From an uncultured Lachnospiraceae bacterium (lineage in GTDB: Bacteria > Bacillota > Clostridia > Lachnospirales > Lachnospiraceae), in the NCBI GenBank assembly GCA_947175845.1, contig CAMWOK010000090.1, positions 1-9,848 on the forward strand: DNA of 9,848 nucleotides, in the 5' to 3' direction. Below the pieces are notes generated by a model. The model was given only the letters and a program-made list of their open reading frames with translations, did not search any database and was not told the DNA's origin. Position 1 is the stretch's first letter. The number at the start of each line of letters is the position of its first letter. Positions 1 to 5,799 of the stretch are shown here, piece by piece. The translations under genes were made by a program, and so were the position numbers.

Positions 1-698
1 AGGCAGGTGTTCATTTTGGACATCAGACAAGAAGATGGAACCCTAAGATGGCTCCTTATATCTTCACAGAGAGAAACGGGATCTATATCATAGACCTGCA
101 GAAGTCTGTAGGCAAGGTTGACGAGGCATACAGGGCCGTGGCGGACATTGTGGCGCAGGGCGGTACGATTTTGTTTGTCGGCACGAAGAAGCAGGCACAG
201 GATGCTGTCCGCACAGAGGCAGAGCGCTGCGGAATGTTCTATGTAAATGAGAGATGGCTGGGCGGTATGCTCACAAACTTCAAGACAATCAGAAGCAGAA
301 TTGCGAGACTGAAGGCGATCGAGACGATGGCAGAGGATGGAACATTTGATGTTCTCCCGAAGAAAGAAGTTATTCAGATCAAAAAGGAATGGGAAAAGCT
401 TGAGAGAAACCTTGGCGGTATCAAGAACATGACAAAGGTTCCTGACGCGATCTTTGTAGTGGATCCCAAGAAGGAGAGAATCTGTGTGCAGGAGGCGCAC
501 ACGCTCGGTATTCCTCTGATTGGTATCGCAGATACAAACTGTGATCCGGAGGAGCTCGATTATGTTATTCCTGGCAATGATGATGCGATCAGAGCTGTCA
601 AGCTGATTGTTTCTGCTATGGCGGATGCTGTGGTTGAGGCAAATCAGGGCGAGATTATGACAGATATGGAAGAGGAAGTCGAGGAAGCGGCAGAGTAA
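1..698 (+). CDS. rpsB: 30S ribosomal protein S2 (5' partial)
   Basis: Ribosomal protein S2 binds the 30S subunit near S1 and is needed for translation initiation. The reading frame is open from the window edge: bases 3-47 encode AGVHFGHQTRRWNPK, a highly conserved S2 N-terminal block (HFGHQ...WNPKM), and continue directly into MAPYIFTERNGIYIIDLQKS. The Met at base 48 is therefore internal, and roughly ten N-terminal codons lie outside the window. Further S2 hallmarks are the GTKKQAQDAV and ERWLGGMLTNF blocks, PDAIFVVDPKKE, and the GIPLIGIADTNCDPEELDYVIPGNDDA segment. The protein ends in an acidic tail rich in Glu, common in clostridial S2. tsf follows after 49 bp on the same strand, the near-universal rpsB-tsf pairing. 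Nothing is odd apart from the truncation by the window edge. Confidence 0.98.
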   Translation, partial: AGVHFGHQTRRWNPKMAPYIFTERNGIYIIDLQKSVGKVDEAYRAVADIVAQGGTILFVGTKKQAQDAVRTEAERCGMFYVNERWLGGMLTNFKTIRSRIARLKAIETMAEDGTFDVLPKKEVIQIKKEWEKLERNLGGIKNMTKVPDAIFVVDPKKERICVQEAHTLGIPLIGIADTNCDPEELDYVIPGNDDAIRAVKLIVSAMADAVVEANQGEIMTDMEEEVEEAAE

Positions 699-747
699 GT
701 TATCCCGCGAGTAGATAGAAGATATAAGAAGCAGGAGGAAGATAGAG

Positions 748-1683
748 ATGGCTATTACAGCAGCAATGGTAAAAGAGTTAAGGGAAATGACCGGTGCTGG
801 AATGATGGATTGCAAGAAGGCACTGAACGAGACAGATGGAAATATGGACGAGGCTGTTGAGTATTTGAGAAAAAAGGGACAGGCTAAGGCGGAGAATAAG
901 GCGAGCCGTATTGCAGCAGAAGGTCTTTGCAGAGTTGCGACGGAGGGTGACCAGGTGGCAGCTGTCGTGGAGGTAAACTCCGAGACTGACTTCGTTGCGA
1001 AGAATGAGCAGTTCCAGGATTATGTCACAGCAGTGGCAAAGCAGGCACTCACAACCTCAGCAGCAGACATTGACGCGTTTCTTGCAGAGGCATGGAATGA
1101 GGATACATCCAAGTCTGTCAAGGATGCGCTGGTTGAGAAGATCGCGGTCATCGGCGAGAAGCTGAGCATCAGAAGATTTGAGAAAGTTACAGCTGAGAAC
1201 GGCTGTGTTGTGACATATACACACGGTGGTGGAAAGATTGGCGTTATCGTGGACGCAGAGACATCTGTAGTGAATGATTCAGTGAAGGAGGCGCTCAACA
1301 ATCTGGCAATGCAGGTTGCAGCGCTCTATCCGAAGTATGTTTCTTCCGATGATGTTTCTGAGGAGTATAAGGCACACGAGAAAGAGATCATCGCTGAGCA
1401 GATCAAAAATGATCCCAAGATGGCAGGAAAGCCGGAGAAGGTAATTGAGGGTGCCGTGGCAGGACGTCTCAACAAGGAGCTCAAGGAAGTATGTCTGCTC
1501 GAGCAGGTATATGTGAAGGCTGAGGACGGAAAGCAGACAGTGAAGCAGTATCTTGCAGCTGTTTCGAAGGAGAACGGAACCGATATCAAGATCAGAAAGT
1601 TCATTCGTTTTGAGACTGGCGAAGGTATTGAGAAGAAGGTTGACGACTTTGCAGCTGAGGTGGCTGCGCAGGCCGGAATGTAA
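748..1683 (+). CDS. tsf: Translation elongation factor Ts
   Basis: EF-Ts is the nucleotide exchange factor that displaces GDP from EF-Tu in the cytoplasm. The 311-residue product is of normal length for the family. Its N-terminus is a UBA-like domain (about residues 1-45) with the signature LREMTGAGMMDCKKAL (residues 11-26). The second signature, EVNSETDFVAKNEQF (75-89), contains the TDFV motif (80-83) that contacts the EF-Tu nucleotide-binding site. The dimerisation/core region includes HGGGKIGVIV, LNNLAMQVAA and the late KFIRFETGEGIEKK block. The start is supported by an AGGAGG ribosome binding site at about 735-740. It is co-transcribed with rpsB and followed by a strong intrinsic terminator. 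An ordinary housekeeping gene. Confidence 0.98.
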   Translation: MAITAAMVKELREMTGAGMMDCKKALNETDGNMDEAVEYLRKKGQAKAENKASRIAAEGLCRVATEGDQVAAVVEVNSETDFVAKNEQFQDYVTAVAKQALTTSAADIDAFLAEAWNEDTSKSVKDALVEKIAVIGEKLSIRRFEKVTAENGCVVTYTHGGGKIGVIVDAETSVVNDSVKEALNNLAMQVAALYPKYVSSDDVSEEYKAHEKEIIAEQIKNDPKMAGKPEKVIEGAVAGRLNKELKEVCLLEQVYVKAEDGKQTVKQYLAAVSKENGTDIKIRKFIRFETGEGIEKKVDDFAAEVAAQAGM

Positions 1684-1707
1684 GTTTGGCATATAGAAAA
1701 TAAACAG

Positions 1708-1745
1708 AAAAAGGATTGAAGAGCGGTCGCTTTTCAATCCTTTTT
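1708..1745 (+). terminator. Intrinsic terminator after tsf, probably bidirectional
   Basis: The left arm AAAAAGGATTGAAGAGCG (1708-1725) and right arm CGCTTTTCAATCCTTTTT (1728-1745) pair over 18 positions with a single G-U wobble. The arm runs into a T-rich 3' end, as expected for rho-independent termination of rpsB-tsf. Read on the minus strand the outer 13 bp stay perfect and the stem is again followed by a T-rich stretch, so it can also end the convergent operon whose last gene stops at 1794. Bidirectional use is inferred. Confidence 0.92.
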
Positions 1746-1753
1746 CTTGATCC

Positions 1754-1783
1754 CGGGTAGGGAAGACAGGTCTTCTCTACTCG
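1754..1783 (+). other. Second hairpin in the convergent intergenic region
   Basis: The arms at 1754-1767 and 1770-1783 (core GTAGGGAAGAC / GTCTTCTCTAC) pair over 14 bp with two G-U wobbles around a two-base centre. The wobbles pair only in plus-strand RNA; in minus-strand RNA they become A-C mismatches, so the structure fits a plus-strand transcript better. No T-tract follows. It may be a back-up stop or processing hairpin behind the tsf terminator. Function unknown. Confidence 0.5.
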
Positions 1784-1793
1784 ATTTATAAGA

Positions 1794-2651
1794 CTATAAA
1801 AGCTTGGGCATGATCGCCTCAGCAGTGGAGGAGCGGGCTTTTGAATAGATCTCGGGACTGCGCTTGCAAAACACGTAGTAAAGGCATTCTATTATGAAGA
1901 GCTGTCCGAGTTTGGCTGCCACGGAACCGGATTGCAGCGGGCTTTCATTGTAGCCGCAGAGCAGTACGACATCTGCGTATTTTGTGGCGCGCGAATTGGG
2001 GAAATGTGTGACCAGTACAACTGATACATGGCGCTCTCTTGCAATGCGCATGATATCTTCCATGTCCTTGGTGGAACCTGAGTAGGAAAAAAACAGGATC
2101 ACATCTTTCTCAGAAGCCAGGGAAATATTCATAACCTGCATATGAGAATCCTCGATATGGACAAAGCGTGAGGTGGCAGTGGAGAAGCGCGCCCACGCCT
2201 CCATCGCCATGACCATACTGCTGCCCTGACCGAGACAGAATACTCTGTCGGCCAGGGAAATAAGGTCAACTGCCTTGGATATCTGGGTTTCATCCAGCAG
2301 TTCCAGCGTCTCGTTCAATGAGAGGATATTGGAATCATAGAGTTTATGAAAAATGCTTCCAAGGGTGTCCTCCGACGTAATTGTGTCAGGGCTGTCGGAT
2401 GGGTCTCCGATATCCGTGACATAAGCGGCCTTGGCGAGAGCCAGTTTCAGGTTGTTGTAGCCTGATAAGCCGAGGCTTCTGCAGAACCGTGTGATGGAAG
2501 CCTCTGACACGCCGCTGCTATCTGCAAGGCTTGAGATGGACATATACTGTGCGTCATGGCTGTTGGCAAGGATAAAGTCAGCCAGTTTCCGGCTGGAACG
2601 GGTAAGTGAGTGATATCGTTCTGTGATCAGTTCCAAGATGTTTCCTGTCAA
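1794..2651 (-). CDS. RpiR-family transcriptional regulator (HTH + SIS domains)
   Basis: A 285-residue DNA-binding regulator with standard RpiR architecture and length. The N-terminal HTH_6-type domain has its helix-turn-helix near residues 37-64 (SISSLADSSGVSEASITRF followed by CRSLGLSGY). The C-terminal SIS (sugar isomerase) domain spans about 125-260, with CLGQGSS (139-145) and FFSYSGSTKD (187-196), the phosphosugar-binding loops. RpiR proteins sense phosphorylated sugars; here GlcNAc-6-P, ManNAc-6-P or GlcN-6-P are likely ligands given the neighbours. The start codon is TTG, not ATG: an upstream in-frame stop lies close by, and a GAAGGAG ribosome binding site sits 8 bases before the TTG. 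It is the last gene of the nagB-nagA-kinase operon, 45 bp after the kinase. The probable targets are the operator-like sites between 5625 and 5700. The exact ligand, and whether it represses or activates, cannot be read from sequence. Confidence 0.93.
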   Translation of the reverse strand: MTGNILELITERYHSLTRSSRKLADFILANSHDAQYMSISSLADSSGVSEASITRFCRSLGLSGYNNLKLALAKAAYVTDIGDPSDSPDTITSEDTLGSIFHKLYDSNILSLNETLELLDETQISKAVDLISLADRVFCLGQGSSMVMAMEAWARFSTATSRFVHIEDSHMQVMNISLASEKDVILFFSYSGSTKDMEDIMRIARERHVSVVLVTHFPNSRATKYADVVLLCGYNESPLQSGSVAAKLGQLFIIECLYYVFCKRSPEIYSKARSSTAEAIMPKLL

Positions 2652-2659
2652 CCTATCAT

Positions 2660-2666
2660 CTCCTTC
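2660..2666 (-). promoter_or_regulatory. Ribosome binding site fixing a TTG start
   Basis: On the minus strand GAAGGAG lies 8 bases upstream of the TTG at 2651. No in-frame ATG or GTG lies between it and the upstream stop. This decides the start of the RpiR regulator and may lower its translation relative to the enzymes. Confidence 0.8.
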
Positions 2667-2696
2667 GCAATTTTAGTCAGATATTCTCTTAAGCGT

Positions 2697-3581
2697 TTAT
2701 GAAAAATGCTCTAGTACAGCAGCACCCAGCATACCTGCGCGGTTGCCGAGCGCTGCCTTCTCGATCAGCACATGGCGGAAACTTGGCATGATGTTGGGAT
2801 ACAGCTTTTCGCGGAGCTGTTCTGATACATAGGGCTGCTCCATGATGCCGCCGCCGAGAATCACACATTCGGGGTTCATCATATGGATGATGGTAGTCAG
2901 CCCGTACACAATTTCCATAATCCAGCGGTCGACGAGTGTTCGCACATCAGGCTCTTCGAGACGCTGAAATATTTTGCGCCCGTTGTCCAGCGCGGGATCC
3001 AGCTGCATTGCACGTTTCACGAGCGCAGTGGCGGATGCATACCGCTCATAGCAGCCAGAAAACATGTCTTGCTCAACCATGCGGTCCTCGGGGTGCGTGA
3101 CGATTGCGCCGAACTCACCTGCGGAATAGCTGCTTCCGGAATAGAGTTTTCCATCTGAGAAAATAGCGCCCCCTACGCCTGTCCCGTACGTCAGACACAC
3201 GAAATTCTTATGGTCTTTGCCTGCGCCGAAGGCAAACTCGCCGATTGCCGCCGCATTGACATCATTTTCGACAGCTGTGGGAACCTGAAACTCCTGTTTC
3301 ATGAGTTCACCCAGCCTGGTACCCGTGTAACCGGGAATATTCTCGTTTGCATAGATAATCTGCCCGCGGACAGGGTCAACCTGTCCCGCGGTGCTGATGC
3401 CAATGCGGTCAAAAGAGCTGTGCTGCCGGTAGGAAGTGATGATTTCCTTTATGCGCTGCACTACGAAGTCACTGCCCCGGCTGGCTTCAGTGGGCGTCTC
3501 TTGGATGTCCGTCAGTGTTCCGTCAGTGTACAGACCGGATTTGATTGCGGTGCCGCCGATATCAAGAACCATGGTAGCCAT
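2697..3581 (-). CDS. ROK-family sugar kinase, probably N-acetylmannosamine or N-acetylglucosamine kinase
   Basis: An ATP-dependent sugar kinase of the ROK family, 294 residues. The N-terminal phosphate-binding motif is DIGGTAIKSG (residues 7-16). The catalytic region is ENDVNAAAIGEF (105-116) with D107 as expected general base. GTGVGGAI (133-140) and GGGI (243-246) complete the nucleotide and sugar site. The start chosen is the ATG at 3581, preceded at 8 bases by AAGGAGG (3590-3596); an in-frame TTG at 3605 lies upstream of that site and is unlikely. The gene starts 16 bp after nagA. In this setting it would make ManNAc-6-P (NanK role) or GlcNAc-6-P (NagK role). Oddly, the usual ROK ExGH and CxCGxxGCxE motifs are altered: A159 replaces the His, and only G176-C177-x-E179 remains of the zinc motif, with E170 and D172 at the first two Cys positions. 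Substrate therefore uncertain. Confidence 0.88.
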   Translation of the reverse strand: MATMVLDIGGTAIKSGLYTDGTLTDIQETPTEASRGSDFVVQRIKEIITSYRQHSSFDRIGISTAGQVDPVRGQIIYANENIPGYTGTRLGELMKQEFQVPTAVENDVNAAAIGEFAFGAGKDHKNFVCLTYGTGVGGAIFSDGKLYSGSSYSAGEFGAIVTHPEDRMVEQDMFSGCYERYASATALVKRAMQLDPALDNGRKIFQRLEEPDVRTLVDRWIMEIVYGLTTIIHMMNPECVILGGGIMEQPYVSEQLREKLYPNIMPSFRHVLIEKAALGNRAGMLGAAVLEHFS

Positions 3582-3597
3582 GCTCGTTCCCTCCTTG

Positions 3598-4749
3598 TCA
3601 TTCAACCGGTGAAGCGCGGTGAAACACTGTTTTCAGCGTCAGATTTTCGTCCAGAATCACGATGTTTGCGTATTTTCCGGGTGTGAGGCTTCCGTAATTT
3701 TCATAGATCCCGACTGCCTTCGCCGGGTTGACAGCCGCGCACTTGACTGCGCTGGCAAGCGGAATGCCCATATCGCGGACGGCGGTGCGCACACAGTCCA
3801 TGAGGTTTGTCACGGAGCCTGCGATCGTGCCGTCGTCTAAAACAGCCAGATTGCCCTTGACATTGACGTTCTGTCCGCCCAGGTCGTACTGACCGTCCGC
3901 GAGCCCTGCCGCCCGCATGCTGTCGCTGATTAAGATGATGCGGTCATCTCCAAAAATCTTGAAAGTCGTCCGAACCACGGCGGGGTGAATGTGTATTCCG
4001 TCGCAGATCAGCTCCGCCCTGCAGTGCGCATCGTCCGCCGCTGCGCCGATCGGGCCGGGGGCGCGGTGTGTGAAGGGCGGCATGGCGTTGTACGTGTGGG
4101 TCAGCTGGGCTGCCCCGCAGGAAATTGCCTCGCGCGCAGTGTCGTAATCAGCGGTTGTGTGCGCGATCGAAATGTTGATGCAGCTGCCGTTTGTGCGGAT
4201 AAAGTCCATGGCGCCGTCCGTCTCAGGGGCGATTGCCACCGTGCGGAACATGCCGCCGGACAGTTCCTGCAGGCGGTCCAGCATGGCGGTGTCGGCGGGG
4301 GTGATATATTTTCCGTTCTGCGCGCCCTTTTTTTCATGGTTGATAAAGGGGCCTTCCATGTAGAGTCCGCAGAAGTCCGCTGCGTCTGTCTCCGCCGCGT
4401 CGTGAAATTCCTTTGCGGCGCGGCAGATCTGCGTCAGTACCTCCTCGGGCATGGTCATGGTCGCGGGGGTGATGGAAGTCACGCCCTGGCGGACTTCGTA
4501 GCGCGCCATTGTGCGCAGGGCCTCCACGGTGCCGTCACAGCAGTCGCTTCCCATGCACCCGTGAAAATGGATGTCGGTCAGGCCGGGGATGACATAGCCG
4601 CCCGCTGCGTCGGTCACGGTTTCCTCGCCGGACGCGCTGCGGTATTCCGCCTCTGACACAATTTTTTCATCGCACATATATACGGTGTCGGGGGAAAAGG
4701 AGCCGTCCTCACGAAAGACAAGACCGTTTACAATTTTTCTCAGTGTCAT
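3598..4749 (-). CDS. nagA: N-acetylglucosamine-6-phosphate deacetylase
   Basis: This cytoplasmic amidohydrolase converts GlcNAc-6-P to GlcN-6-P and acetate. The 383-residue product has normal length and all hallmarks. PGLTDIHFHG (55-64) carries the HxH pair H61/H63 that is present in Bacillus-type enzymes but replaced in E. coli. EGPF carries metal ligand E132, IAHTTADY carries H197, and THTYNAM carries H218. DGIHIHP (250-256) forms the substrate site, and ISDSM (274-278) carries the catalytic D276. NPAKAVGI and the PGKYANIVILDENL tail are also typical. The start is the ATG at 4749 with AAAGG about 9 bases upstream. It lies 62 bp downstream of nagB and 16 bp upstream of the kinase, in one operon. 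Its base composition is visibly more GC-rich than the flanking genes, which also creates long antisense open frames. Function is firm. Confidence 0.97.
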   Translation of the reverse strand: MTLRKIVNGLVFREDGSFSPDTVYMCDEKIVSEAEYRSASGEETVTDAAGGYVIPGLTDIHFHGCMGSDCCDGTVEALRTMARYEVRQGVTSITPATMTMPEEVLTQICRAAKEFHDAAETDAADFCGLYMEGPFINHEKKGAQNGKYITPADTAMLDRLQELSGGMFRTVAIAPETDGAMDFIRTNGSCINISIAHTTADYDTAREAISCGAAQLTHTYNAMPPFTHRAPGPIGAAADDAHCRAELICDGIHIHPAVVRTTFKIFGDDRIILISDSMRAAGLADGQYDLGGQNVNVKGNLAVLDDGTIAGSVTNLMDCVRTAVRDMGIPLASAVKCAAVNPAKAVGIYENYGSLTPGKYANIVILDENLTLKTVFHRASPVE

Positions 4750-4811
4750 TTCGTTTTACCTTTCTAAATTCAAATTTTTCGTGCTTTTTTACACGTTTTA
4801 CGCACCAGTTT

Positions 4812-5537
4812 TCAGCACTTTGAGAGTGCAGCCTCGTCAGCCACCAGCGTCACGTTGCGGTGCAGCTGCAGGATGGAAGCCGGCACCTGCGGAGTGATAG
4901 GGCCGAAGAATGCACGCTTCACGATATCAGCTTTGTCCTCGCCGGAAACGACAAGCAGAATTCTGCGCGCGGACATGATTGTCTTGATGCCCATGGTGTA
5001 CGCCTGGCGCGGCACCTCCTCGAGTGTCTCAAAAAAGCGTGCGTTGGCCTTGATGGTCTGCTCAGACAGGTCAATGCAGTGCGTCTCGGTCGAGAAGCTC
5101 TCGCCCGGCTCGTTGAAGCCGATGTGTCCGTTGTGTCCCAGGCCCAGCAGCTGGAGATCCACCTCGCCCACAGCGCGGAGAATTTCGTTGTAATTCTCGC
5201 AGGCTTTGCCGCTGTCCGGCTCTGTTCCGTCGGGGAGGAAGGTTCTGTTCTTGTTGATATTTACTTTTCCAAAAAGATTTTCGTTCATGAAATAGTAGTA
5301 GCTCTGCGGATTTTCGCGGGTCAGCCCCTTGTACTCATCAAGGTTGACAGTCATGACCTCCGAGAAGTCAAGATCCCCTTTCTCATACCACTCCACGAGC
5401 TGGCGGTAGGTGCCTATGGGGGTGGAGCCGGTCGCGAGACCGAGCACGCAGTCAGGCTTCATGATAATCTGTGCCGAGATGATGTTGGCAGCCTTGCGGC
5501 TCATGTCGTTGTAATCTTTTGCTCTGCAAATTTTCAT
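4812..5537 (-). CDS. nagB: Glucosamine-6-phosphate deaminase
   Basis: Converts glucosamine-6-phosphate to fructose-6-phosphate and ammonia, feeding glycolysis. The 241-residue length matches the short Bacillus-type NagB without the extended C-terminus of the allosteric E. coli enzyme. Visible motifs are GLATGSTP (33-40, phosphate binding), VNLDEYKGL (64-72, catalytic D67) and GLGHNGHIGFNEPG (132-145). The latter supplies N136, H138 and E143 of the ring-opening step; Asn instead of the E. coli Asp at 136 is as I recall for the Bacillus subtilis enzyme. The start ATG (5537) has a strong AGGAGGT 6 bases upstream. It is the first gene of the minus-strand operon and has its own promoter at 5612-5640, overlapped by a palindrome. 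Confidence 0.97.
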   Translation of the reverse strand: MKICRAKDYNDMSRKAANIISAQIIMKPDCVLGLATGSTPIGTYRQLVEWYEKGDLDFSEVMTVNLDEYKGLTRENPQSYYYFMNENLFGKVNINKNRTFLPDGTEPDSGKACENYNEILRAVGEVDLQLLGLGHNGHIGFNEPGESFSTETHCIDLSEQTIKANARFFETLEEVPRQAYTMGIKTIMSARRILLVVSGEDKADIVKRAFFGPITPQVPASILQLHRNVTLVADEAALSKC

Positions 5538-5611
5538 AAGTGTACCTCCTGAAATAAATCTTTTAAGAATTGACCAATAGTCTGAAATGGGAAAAAACCC
5601 CTTATAGAACT

Positions 5612-5640
5612 ACTATAGCATATTATTGCCATTGTGGCAA
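5612..5640 (-). promoter_or_regulatory. Promoter of the nagB-nagA-kinase-regulator operon
   Basis: Read on the minus strand, TTGCCA (5635-5640) is a -35 box one base from consensus. It is separated by exactly 17 bases from TATAGT (5612-5617), a -10 box one base from consensus. Transcription should start near 5605, giving a leader of about 68 nt before the nagB ATG. The -35 box is one arm of the 5625-5641 palindrome, so a bound protein would block polymerase. Confidence 0.8.
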
Positions 5641-5641
5641 T
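5625..5641. promoter_or_regulatory. Perfect palindrome, probable operator
   Basis: ATTGCCATTGTGGCAAT has perfect 7-bp inverted arms around a 3-bp centre. It covers the -35 region of the leftward nagB promoter and lies about 70 bp upstream of the rightward -35. This is classic repressor placement. The binding protein is not shown by the sequence; the co-encoded RpiR regulator is one candidate, another amino-sugar regulator elsewhere is the alternative. Confidence 0.6.
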
Positions 5642-5665
5642 TGATAGGGGACAAAATGTTAAAAA

Positions 5666-5700
5666 TTTTCAGTATGAAAAACTTTCGAAAAAGATTTTCA
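5666..5700. promoter_or_regulatory. Cluster of three TTTTCA/TGAAAA half-sites, probable operator
   Basis: TTTTCA (5666-5671), TGAAAA (5675-5680) and TTTTCA (5695-5700) lie directly upstream of the rightward -35 box. The first two form a perfect TTTTCA-GTA-TGAAAA palindrome. The last two bound a 26-bp imperfect palindrome (5675-5700, 10 of 13 positions paired). As I recall, A/T-rich GAAA/TTTC-type palindromes are used by some RpiR sialic-acid regulators, so this may be the local regulator's site. The A/T tracts could also act as an UP element for the promoter. Confidence 0.45.
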
Positions 5701-5708
5701 AAAATGTA

Positions 5709-5737
5709 TTGACAAAAATACAGAGCACAAGTATAAT
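5709..5737 (+). promoter_or_regulatory. Consensus promoter of the transporter operon
   Basis: TTGACA (5709-5714), a 17-base spacer and TATAAT (5732-5737) match the vegetative sigma consensus at all twelve positions. A-tracts lie upstream. Transcription should start near 5744, giving a leader of about 56 nt before the ATG at 5800. A promoter this strong normally needs repression, which fits the palindromes just upstream. An imperfect palindrome with AACC/GGTT ends (5745-5760) also spans the predicted start. Confidence 0.9.
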
Positions 5738-5799
5738 GGCGTCAAACCTAATATATGGTTGCATTTTTTTACATTTTCCAAAACAAAGGAGGGCTTATT

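Noticed and set aside
1279..1737. Open frame on the minus strand across the 3' half of tsf.
   Set aside because: It is antisense to a conserved gene, has no family resemblance, and begins inside the tsf terminator.
2652..2696. Possible internal promoter before the RpiR gene.
   Set aside because: A TAAAAT stretch can be read as a -10 box on the minus strand, but no acceptable -35 box lies 16-18 bases upstream.
3582..3605. In-frame TTG start for the ROK kinase, overlapping the end of nagA.
   Set aside because: The AAGGAGG site lies downstream of the TTG and is correctly spaced for the ATG at 3581, which also gives the normal ROK N-terminus.
3985..4656. Long open frame on the plus strand opposite nagA (223 codons), and a similar one opposite nagB (4860-5552).
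   Set aside because: Both lie fully antisense to clear enzymes and show no ribosome binding site or recognisable domain. Their composition (Arg, Val, Cys, His rich) is that of an antisense frame in GC-rich coding DNA.
4750..4811. Possible hairpin (CGTG/CACG) between nagB and nagA.
   Set aside because: Only four base pairs and no T-tract on the minus strand; the 62-bp gap looks like plain intergenic A/T-rich spacer.
5755..5799. Upstream in-frame ATG that would lengthen the binding protein by 15 residues.
   Set aside because: No ribosome binding site precedes it, it lies only about 11 bases after the predicted transcription start, and the extension would spoil the lipoprotein signal peptide that begins at 5800.
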